NCBI GenBank assembly: GCA_037381915.1
Contig: JARRQJ010000003.1
Location: 84,627 to 148,626, forward strand
Length of the DNA stretch: 64,000 nucleotides
Direction: 5' to 3'
Source of the DNA: JARRQJ01 sp037381915
GTDB taxonomy: Bacteria > Pseudomonadota > Gammaproteobacteria > DRLM01
In this document: positions 58,401 to 64,000 of the stretch, piece by piece
How the letters are laid out: every line of letters starts with the position of its first letter
Position numbering within the stretch: the stretch's first letter is position 1
Notes under the pieces: generated by a model
What the model saw: the letters and a program-made list of their open reading frames with translations, nothing else
Database searches by the model: none
What the model was told of the DNA's origin: nothing
Program-made: the position numbers and the translations under genes

Positions 58401-58513
58401 CGTCCTTCCGATGCATACCCTAAAGGGCATAAATACCCTGAAGGCCGCAAGAGCCGTAATCCAGCAACCGCTCAAACCTAACGGCGCTGGATGCCAGGCC
58501 TCCGCTCCGTCAC
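58401..58513. repeat. Degenerate REPIN-like element, copy 1
   Basis: A worn copy of the element at 59934-60092. It has two 18-bp units (58415-58432 ATACCCTAAAGGGCATAA and a decayed one at 58433-58450), then GAGCCGTAATCCAGCAA and the CTGGATGCC and TCCGCTCCGTCAC parts of the right hairpin. It lies between the creatininase-like gene and the synthetase gene. Confidence 0.65.
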
Positions 58514-58546
58514 ACCCTTATCCATCTCCATAACAGGATTGCAGCC

Positions 58547-59908
58547 ATGGACCCCGGCGACGACATTCACGCCATCCAGCAGGAACTGCGCGCCAAGGGC
58601 GTGAAATACTGCCTGGGCGCCTACGTGGACATCCACGGCATCCCCAAGGGCAAGTTCGTGCCCATCGATCACCTGCCCCACATGCTGGAAGGTTCGGAAC
58701 TCTACACCGGTTACGCCCTGGATGGCCTGGGCCAGGCGCCCAACGACGATGAGATCACCTCCGTCCCCGATCTGAACGGCCTCATCCAACTGCCCTGGCA
58801 GCCGGAGGTGGCGTGGATGCCGGCGGACAACACCTTCCAAGGGCAGCCCTATGCCCTCAACACCCGCGTCGCCCTGAAGCAGGTGCTGGCCGAAGCCGAA
58901 GAACTGGGCTTCGGTTTCAACCTGGGCATCGAATGCGAGGTGTTCGTCCTCAGACAAAACGCCGACGGCAGTCTGGAAATCCCCAACCCCGACGACAAGC
59001 TCAACAAACCCTGCTACGACGTGCGCGGCTTTCTCGATCAATTCGCCTGGCTGGACAGGGTGGCGACCTGCATCAACGGCCTGGGCTGGGACCTGTATTC
59101 CTTCGACCACGAGGACGCCAACGGCCAGTACGAATTCGATTTCAAATACGCGGATGCCCTTACCATGTGCGACCGCTATATCTTTTTCCGTTACATGACC
59201 AAGCACTACGCCAGGGAGGAAGGCCTGCTCGCCACCTTCATGCCCAAGCCCTTCGCCGACAAGACCGGCAACGGTGCCCACTTCAACATGTCGCTGTACG
59301 ACAAGCGCAGCGGCGCCAACCTGTTCGCCTGCGATCCCCATGACGACCCGCGCGGCCTAGGGCTGACCAAACTCGGCTACCACTTCATCGGCGGCCTGCT
59401 CAAGCACGGTCCGGCACTGTGCGCGGCGTATTCCCCAACGGTCAACAGCTACAAGCGCCTGGTGCGCCAGGGCGACATGACCTATTTCTCCTGGGCGCCG
59501 GTGTTCAACTCCTTCGGCTCCAACAACCGCACCAACTCCATCCGCGTGCCCATGAATGGCGGCCGTTGCGAATCCCGCAACGCCGACGGCTCTCTCAACC
59601 CGTATCTCGCCGCCACGCTGGCCTTGGCCGCGGGACTGGAGGGCATCCGCGAAGAACTCGATCCCGGCGAACCGCAGAACGACAATCTCTACGAACTCAG
59701 CGAGGAACAGCGCCTCGACCGCGGCATCCAGTTCCTGCCGCAAAACCTTTCCGAAGCGGTCAAGGCCTTCGCCGCCGATCCCTTCGTCGAACGGGTGCTG
59801 GGCAAGGAACTGCGCGACGAGTTCATCCGCTACAAGAGCCAGGAATGGGAGGCCTATCACCTCAGCATTACGCCCTGGGAAATTGAGCGCTACAGCCATC
59901 TGTTTTAA
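58547..59908 (+). CDS. glnT: Type III glutamine synthetase / gamma-glutamylmethylamide synthetase-like
   Basis: 453 residues, shorter than GlnA and of the GlnT/GMAS type. Beta-grasp N-terminus (KYCLGAYVDIHGIPKGKFVP), LGIECEVFVL (metal Glu), SFDHEDANGQYEFDF, FMPKPFADKTGNGAHFNMSL (ATP and metal site), SYKRLV and NNRTNSIRVP (glutamate binding). The known GMAS enzymes ligate methylamine to glutamate; relatives use ammonia, and sequence alone does not decide. AGGA lies eight bases before the ATG. Both flanks carry a REPIN-like element. Confidence 0.87.
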   Translation: MDPGDDIHAIQQELRAKGVKYCLGAYVDIHGIPKGKFVPIDHLPHMLEGSELYTGYALDGLGQAPNDDEITSVPDLNGLIQLPWQPEVAWMPADNTFQGQPYALNTRVALKQVLAEAEELGFGFNLGIECEVFVLRQNADGSLEIPNPDDKLNKPCYDVRGFLDQFAWLDRVATCINGLGWDLYSFDHEDANGQYEFDFKYADALTMCDRYIFFRYMTKHYAREEGLLATFMPKPFADKTGNGAHFNMSLYDKRSGANLFACDPHDDPRGLGLTKLGYHFIGGLLKHGPALCAAYSPTVNSYKRLVRQGDMTYFSWAPVFNSFGSNNRTNSIRVPMNGGRCESRNADGSLNPYLAATLALAAGLEGIREELDPGEPQNDNLYELSEEQRLDRGIQFLPQNLSEAVKAFAADPFVERVLGKELRDEFIRYKSQEWEAYHLSITPWEIERYSHLF

Positions 59909-59933
59909 GGAGGCTCTGACTTAGTTTTATGAC

Positions 59934-60092
59934 GTCATTCCGGCGCATACCCTGAAGGGCATAAATACCCTGAAGGGCATAAATACCCTGAAGGGCATAA
60001 ATACCCTGAAGGGCATAAGAGCCGGAATCCAGCAATACCCTGAACTAATGTCACTGGACTCCGGATCTCCGCTGCGCTCCGTCCGGAATGAC
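59934..60092. repeat. REPIN-like element, copy 2
   Basis: Two hairpins facing each other. Left: GTCATTCCGG (59934-59943) to CCGGAATCCAG (60022-60032), its loop filled by four 18-bp tandem repeats. Right: CTGGACTCCGG (60054-60064) to CCGGAATGAC (60083-60092). The outer ends are a perfect 10-bp inverted repeat. This is the REP-doublet layout of nonautonomous elements moved by REP-type transposases. Confidence 0.75.
59947..60018. repeat. Four exact tandem copies of an 18-bp unit
   Basis: ATACCCTGAAGGGCATAA repeated four times without a change (59947-59964, 59965-59982, 59983-60000, 60001-60018). Each unit contains a CCCT-GA-AGGG mini-palindrome. It lies in the left hairpin loop of the REPIN-like element; copy 1 has two units. 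Confidence 0.95.
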
Positions 60093-60138
60093 GAATCATG
60101 CCTTGCATCCCTATATCAACAATCGCAGGAATAAAACA

Positions 60139-61008
60139 ATGCGCAAAGTAGGCACTATCAAGGAAATCTGGCGTTACCCGGTAAAGGGCATGGCCGGCGA
60201 ACGGGTGGAACGCTGCGACCTCGGCAAAAAAGGACTCGCCGGCGACCGCATCTGGGCCTTGCGCGACACCGCGCGGCAGGAGATCCAGAGCTGCAAGTTC
60301 CGTCCCGAGTTGCTGCTGTGCTCGGCCCGCTGCCGCGGCGGCGATGCCACCGGCGTGGACGATCAGGTGGACGTGGTCTTTCCCGATGGCGAAGTGCTAG
60401 GCAGTAACAACCCCGCTATCCACGCCAAGGTATCGACGCTCACCGGCCATGCTTCCACCCTGGAACCCCTGCGCCCCGCCTCCGATCTGGATTTCTACCG
60501 GCGCCATAAACGCGACGATCATACCTGGTTGAAAGAACTCAAGGCCACTTTCGAACGCGAGGCCGGCGAACCGCTCCCCGATTTGGACAACCTTCCCCAA
60601 TCGGCGGTCGATTTCGTTTCTCTGCTCGGCACATTTTTCCTGGTAACGCCGTTGCATATGGTCACCACCGCCACCCTCGCCCATTTAAGGGGCCTCCACC
60701 CGCAGTCCGATTGGGACACTCGGCGCTTTCGGCCCAACCTCGTCATCGAAACCGGGCCGGGTTCCGAAGGATTGGTGGAACAAGCATGGATCGGCAAACA
60801 GCTGGTGCTCGGCGACGCCAACGTGGTCTGCACTGAGACCACCCCCCGCTGCGGCGCGGTCACCCGCGCGCAACGCGATTTCAGCTTTGACCAGACCATC
60901 CTGCGCACTATCGTCAGGGATGCAGATCAGAATGTCGGGGTATACGGAGAGATCGTTGATAGTGGGGATTTGAGAATTGGGGATGCTGTGTATGTGAGAC
61001 AACCATAA
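60139..61008 (+). CDS. MOSC domain protein
   Basis: 289 residues from the ATG at 60139 (AGGA nine bases upstream). N-terminal MOSC beta-barrel (GTIKEIWRYPVKGMAGE, LAGDRIWALRD) and C-terminal MOSC domain with FRPNLVIETG and the conserved cysteine in TETTPRCGAVTRAQ. MOSC proteins handle sulfur or amidoxime chemistry with a molybdenum cofactor (MOSCO sulfurase, YcbX, YiiM). Whether it belongs with the upstream nitrogen genes is unclear; a repeat element separates them. Confidence 0.82.
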   Translation: MRKVGTIKEIWRYPVKGMAGERVERCDLGKKGLAGDRIWALRDTARQEIQSCKFRPELLLCSARCRGGDATGVDDQVDVVFPDGEVLGSNNPAIHAKVSTLTGHASTLEPLRPASDLDFYRRHKRDDHTWLKELKATFEREAGEPLPDLDNLPQSAVDFVSLLGTFFLVTPLHMVTTATLAHLRGLHPQSDWDTRRFRPNLVIETGPGSEGLVEQAWIGKQLVLGDANVVCTETTPRCGAVTRAQRDFSFDQTILRTIVRDADQNVGVYGEIVDSGDLRIGDAVYVRQP

Positions 61009-61102
61009 GGTCAGCCGATGAGGCACTCCAGTTCCGGCGTCGGCGGTAATCGACCTTTTTCGGCATGCTGACCCACCTAAGTCGGGTTCTCTTTTTGTTA
61101 TC

Positions 61103-61342
61103 TCAATCGAGCCTGGCCCACTTCTGCCCGAAGCAGTAACCGATGATCAGCATCCGGACCATTAGTTCCGGATCAATGGCCGGGCGCCCGGTGTGGCTGT
61201 AGAAATCTGCCAAGTAGTGCCTGGGATCGCTCAGATCCAGTAAACGATCGATGCCGCGGAGGAGATCATCTTTGGGGACGTGGTCTTCGAGGTTGAAGGC
61301 ATAAAACAGGTGTTCCTGGTCACCCTGCTGGTGTCCCATCAT
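61103..61342 (-). pseudogene. Truncated transposase, N-terminal remnant
   Basis: 79 codons matching the N-terminus of IS1182/IS5-group transposases: HQQGDQEHLFYAFNLEDHVP, LLRGIDRLLDLSDPRHYLADFYSHTGRP, DPELMVRMLIIGYCFG. The match stops there and the frame ends after eight unrelated residues, so the catalytic DDE part is gone. A dead insertion scar. Confidence 0.8.
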
Positions 61343-61504
61343 AGGAAAACGCGCCGTGATTGCCTGTGGCCTATTTTACCCTCTGCAACCACAAATCTCG
61401 CCGGAATTTTTCAACAAAATACAGCCAAAGCAGTCATTTGTCTCACGACATCGAGCTCCTGTCTGTAGAAGTGGTACAAACAACGAATTATAGGTACATA
61501 TAGC

Positions 61505-62164
61505 TCAAATAAGCCCTCTGGCCCGTAAGTTCTTAATGACCACGTGGGACACACTCTGTACCAGCTCGTTCACGGTGCCATAGTTCGCGGTTTGAGTATG
61601 CATTGACCAAACCAGTCGTCTTGATGCAGCGTCATAGAGTTTGGTTCCAATGTAAATCACGGAAAGGTGTTCCACGTAACCGGGCGAAAAAGTGACCGGA
61701 GCATCCTCATCAAACGAATCCCCTAAAGTGGGCTCTTCGGAAGGTTGTATATAGATCGTATTCCGATTCACATCAAGCAGGCGCAACACCAATACTCCAT
61801 CAAAGTTCTTACCAGACATCGCCACTCCTACCGTCTTCCTATTGATCTTCTCGCTGGCAGGCATAATATTTGACGAGGCGGTCGCATGTAGACCTTGCTT
61901 CTCCAGATTCCTCGCCATGATGGATTCGACTTTTTCTCTGATCCAGGGATCGGCTGCATGAGATATGACTAGAAGATTGGCAAACTCCCCTCGGTAGCTA
62001 TGCGCCTCCCAACTGTGGGTGACCTCTGTGTGTATTGTTGGATTCGTTACGCATCCCGCCAGTAGAATAGCGAAAAATATAAGCACCGCAAAAACGCATG
62101 GGCATGCGATGCCCATCCCATGTCTGATTTCGCCGGCAAACGACTTGGCCATTGCCGCCTCCAC
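61505..62164 (-). CDS. Predicted lipoprotein of unknown function
   Basis: 219 residues. A long N-region precedes a hydrophobic core and lipobox ILLAGC with Cys38, so an outer-membrane lipoprotein is likely; the true start may be the Met at residue 5 or 17. The mature part contains RGEFANLLVISHAADPWIREK, SEKINRKTV and a C-terminal VWSMHTQTANYGTVNELVQSVSHVV segment, a layout resembling DUF4136-like lipoproteins. No partner genes nearby. Confidence 0.7.
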   Translation of the reverse strand: MEAAMAKSFAGEIRHGMGIACPCVFAVLIFFAILLAGCVTNPTIHTEVTHSWEAHSYRGEFANLLVISHAADPWIREKVESIMARNLEKQGLHATASSNIMPASEKINRKTVGVAMSGKNFDGVLVLRLLDVNRNTIYIQPSEEPTLGDSFDEDAPVTFSPGYVEHLSVIYIGTKLYDAASRRLVWSMHTQTANYGTVNELVQSVSHVVIKNLRARGLI

Positions 62165-62386
62165 AAATTTATATCTGCGTCAAAACGAGGCGAAATACCG
62201 AGAAAAACTGTTGCAACACTAGAATAATTTGCGCAGGCAAACTAACGTGAGTGCAGAAGTATAAACCCTCTGGCCTGCATGGCGCCCTGCACAAATACAT
62301 AGACAGCTGTTGAAACGAGTTGTTCCTGAGTCTAGGAGGCTATTCTGATAACGAAAACCGAAAGTGTGACAGTCAAAGCAAAAAGG

Positions 62387-63286
62387 GGGTCAGGTCTTGT
62401 CTTTTGCCATCCTCTGCGCGACAATACGACTGACCCTCGAGTAGTGCAAGCCAAAGTACTCTCCAATAACTTTCATGGTATAGCCGCCGCTAGCATAGGC
62501 CTCGATGATCGCCTGGTCGCGGTCCGGATAACGGTGAGAATAGAAGTCCAGCGACTTGGGCGCGGGTCGTCGATGTGACCGCGGGATTTCGCTCAGATCG
62601 GCATCCGCGGCAATCCTGCGCTGCAGCCGTTCCACAAAGCTATCATCACCGAGATAGATTTGATTCGTGAGACCTTCCCAAGGCGAGGGCTGGTCTTTGC
62701 CCTGGGCAATGAATTCCCGATAACGTTTTTGAGCCTCACCTCGCCGCGCACCAAACGCCGCGAGAATTAGATCGATGGCCAGCCACGCCGGAGCTTCACT
62801 GAAGCCGGCCGTCGCCCGATAGCTGCTCCAACGCCATTCATTGGCGCTGCGCACCATCCGCGCCCGGACGGGATTGAGCACGATGTAGCGGGCCAGCTCC
62901 AACAGATAGGTGTCTTTTTGGACAATGATGCCCTTGTAGCGTCCCTGGAAGACATGCCCTACCCGCCGGTGGTGGCGGTTGAAGCGCTGGGTGTAGACGC
63001 CGTTCAATTGACGCATGCCTTGGGATAGGTTGGCGTCCGGAGTCTCCACCAGCAGATGGTAATGGTTGCTCATCAAACAGTAGGCGTGTACGGTCCAGTT
63101 AAAACGCTGGACTACCTCCTCCAACACTTCCAAAAACGCACTCCGATCAGCATCATCCAGGTAGATGGCTTCCTGTCCGTCACCTCGGGAGGATACGTGA
63201 TAACACCCTCCAGCAAATTCGAGTCGGAGTGGCCTTGCCATGAACTGAAGCTATCACCTCAGAAAGCAAAACGCAAGACCTGACCC
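62387..63286. mobile_element. REP-type transposase unit bounded by 13-bp inverted repeats
   Basis: GGGTCAGGTCTTG at 62387-62399 and its exact reverse complement CAAGACCTGACCC at 63274-63286 flank a single transposase gene. The left repeat overlaps the end of that gene, including its stop codon. No target-site duplication is obvious. Confidence 0.75.
62390..63241 (-). CDS. REP-associated tyrosine transposase (Y1_Tnp)
   Basis: 283 residues. The Y1/HUH domain shows CYHVSSRGDGQEAI, the HUH motif SNHYHLLVETP near residues 58-68 and, further on, GHVFQGRYKGIIVQKDTYLLELARYIVLNP with the catalytic Tyr. The C-terminal part has YTMKVIGEYFGLHYSRVSRI, a helix-turn-helix. Such enzymes mobilise REP/REPIN sequences. 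Its own flanking repeats differ from the REPIN-like element at 59934-60092. Confidence 0.88.
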   Translation of the reverse strand: MARPLRLEFAGGCYHVSSRGDGQEAIYLDDADRSAFLEVLEEVVQRFNWTVHAYCLMSNHYHLLVETPDANLSQGMRQLNGVYTQRFNRHHRRVGHVFQGRYKGIIVQKDTYLLELARYIVLNPVRARMVRSANEWRWSSYRATAGFSEAPAWLAIDLILAAFGARRGEAQKRYREFIAQGKDQPSPWEGLTNQIYLGDDSFVERLQRRIAADADLSEIPRSHRRPAPKSLDFYSHRYPDRDQAIIEAYASGGYTMKVIGEYFGLHYSRVSRIVAQRMAKDKT

Positions 63287-63301
63287 TTGGCTTCACAAGT
63301 A

Positions 63302-63652
63302 TTAAGAACTTACGTAGGCAAATCCTGACAATCCTCCTATCGTCATTAAGAATGACAATAATAGGCCTGTCAAAAATGTTTTCCTTCGAAACGAATGGAT
63401 AGTAGCCTTGTTAAATAGGATTAGCCTAAAAAATCGGTAAAAAATCGGGCTGAAGTATATCATTTTTACGGGTCCGGTCATTGCCCACGATGTCGAATCG
63501 AAATCATTCCATCTATAAGATCCCATAAGCTGACTGAAGATACCGGAATCCTTCTCTTGAAGCTTCCTCATCGCTGGCATGAATAGAAATTCCCAGACAG
63601 AAACAAATAAGAACACGCCCATTATCATTATAACGATCAAAGCCAATCTCAT
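63302..63652 (-). CDS. Small membrane protein of unknown function
   Basis: 116 residues with an N-terminal membrane span (about 3-25) and a C-terminal one (about 92-113), connected by a soluble stretch with KLQEKDSGIFSQLMGSYRWND and YFSPIFYRFFRLILF. The DNA is AT-richer than the main chromosome segments, which suggests acquired DNA. It lies 15 bp after the ORF at the window edge, perhaps co-transcribed. Not recognised. Confidence 0.5.
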   Translation of the reverse strand: MRLALIVIMIMGVFLFVSVWEFLFMPAMRKLQEKDSGIFSQLMGSYRWNDFDSTSWAMTGPVKMIYFSPIFYRFFRLILFNKATIHSFRRKTFLTGLLLSFLMTIGGLSGFAYVSS

Positions 63653-63667
63653 ACCTCACCTCACACT

Positions 63668-64000
63668 TCATTTGCATACTGATTTCATAGGCTCCAACAG
63701 GTATTTATCCATCCCAGCATTCAGCGACACTTCCAGCGCACCTGCCAAGACTGGCGCAGCAATCCCACCAGTTTCAAGATCAGCACAAGCTTCAGCAATC
63801 ACCTCTATAATCATTACTTGAAGAAGAAGCAGACCCACAATCGCACCAAAAGGACAATGATCCCAAAGCGAGACCAGATCAACGCAATTAGCCAGCACAC
63901 GCACATAATTTTGAAGCACCGCTCCAATGGCCTTCACCGCTTTAGAAAATTCTGCCCCTAGCATCGTCACGAGGTCAGCGGCAATACCAGCCATTTTTAC
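63668..64000 (-). CDS. Partial hydrophobic ORF at window edge
   Basis: At least 108 codons; the frame remains open to the window edge, so it may be the C-terminal end of a longer protein. Hydrophobic and Ala/Val-rich, with AIVGLLLLQVMIIEVIAEACADLETGGIAAP and an AEFSKAVKAIGAVL amphipathic stretch; three cysteines. AT-richer than the chromosome average. No family recognised. Confidence 0.4.
   Translation of the reverse strand, partial: VKMAGIAADLVTMLGAEFSKAVKAIGAVLQNYVRVLANCVDLVSLWDHCPFGAIVGLLLLQVMIIEVIAEACADLETGGIAAPVLAGALEVSLNAGMDKYLLEPMKSVCK

Noticed and set aside
59947..60018. CRISPR array
   Set aside because: The 18-bp units are directly adjacent without spacers; they are tandem repeats inside a REPIN-like hairpin.
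61103..61342. Functional insertion sequence
   Set aside because: Only the N-terminal third of a transposase is left, without the catalytic region or clear terminal repeats.

Overview
The window is a stretch of GC-rich gammaproteobacterial chromosome. The gene orders rpsO-truB-rbfA-infB-nusA-rimP-tRNA-fMet, acpS-pdxJ-recO-era-rnc-DUF4845-lepB-lepA, rpoE-rseA-rseB-rseC-mucD and sdhCDAB-sdhE-ygfX are the classic gammaproteobacterial ones. I cannot name a genus. The housekeeping genes point to a deep-branching, possibly chemolithotrophic lineage, but that is only an impression.

Layout. 1-13.2 kb (all minus): translation and RNA-maturation operons, with an initiator tRNA and a strong bidirectional terminator between them. 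13.3-17.7 kb (minus): periplasmic protease MucD/DegQ and the sigma-E envelope-stress module, with two overlapping candidate sigma-E promoters before rpoE. 18.0-24.8 kb: nadB (plus), the succinate dehydrogenase operon with its flavinylation factor SdhE (minus), and ygfZ (plus). 25-27.6 kb: lysS and prfB, the latter with an intact programmed +1 frameshift site.

27.8-36.0 kb (plus): the most unusual region. A three-gene cassette (large DUF5666-type lipoprotein, DUF6502-type protein, second DUF5666-type lipoprotein) occurs twice in tandem. Each copy is preceded, at almost the same distance, by the same perfect palindrome TTTGGGA-N6-TCCCAAA. The DUF6502-type protein carries a helix-turn-helix-like segment, so a self-regulated envelope system is proposed.

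36.0-49.1 kb (minus): a D-2-hydroxyacid dehydrogenase, a small conserved protein, the two-gene ergothioneine pathway egtB-egtD, recJ, an RpfE-like protein, tilS, accA and dnaE. 49.3-51.5 kb: a DUF4389 protein, two small PilZ proteins, a 54-residue membrane protein and a chain of hairpins ending in two intrinsic terminators, which looks like an uncharacterised structured RNA.

51.9-61.0 kb (plus): a probable nitrogen-scavenging region. Two near-consensus sigma-54 promoters (TGGCAT-N5-TTGCA/T), each with an NtrC-like palindrome upstream, precede (i) a membrane di-iron desaturase/hydroxylase plus a TIM-barrel isomerase-like protein and (ii) an ABC importer plus a creatininase-family amidohydrolase. 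A type III glutamine synthetase/gamma-glutamylmethylamide synthetase-like gene and a MOSC protein follow. The genes suggest uptake and breakdown of an N-containing organic compound and capture of the released amine; the substrate is unknown. The synthetase gene is flanked by two copies of a REPIN-like element holding 18-bp tandem repeats.

61.0-64.0 kb is accessory: a truncated transposase, a lipoprotein, a REP-type transposase gene inside 13-bp inverted repeats, and two AT-richer ORFs of unknown function at the window edge.
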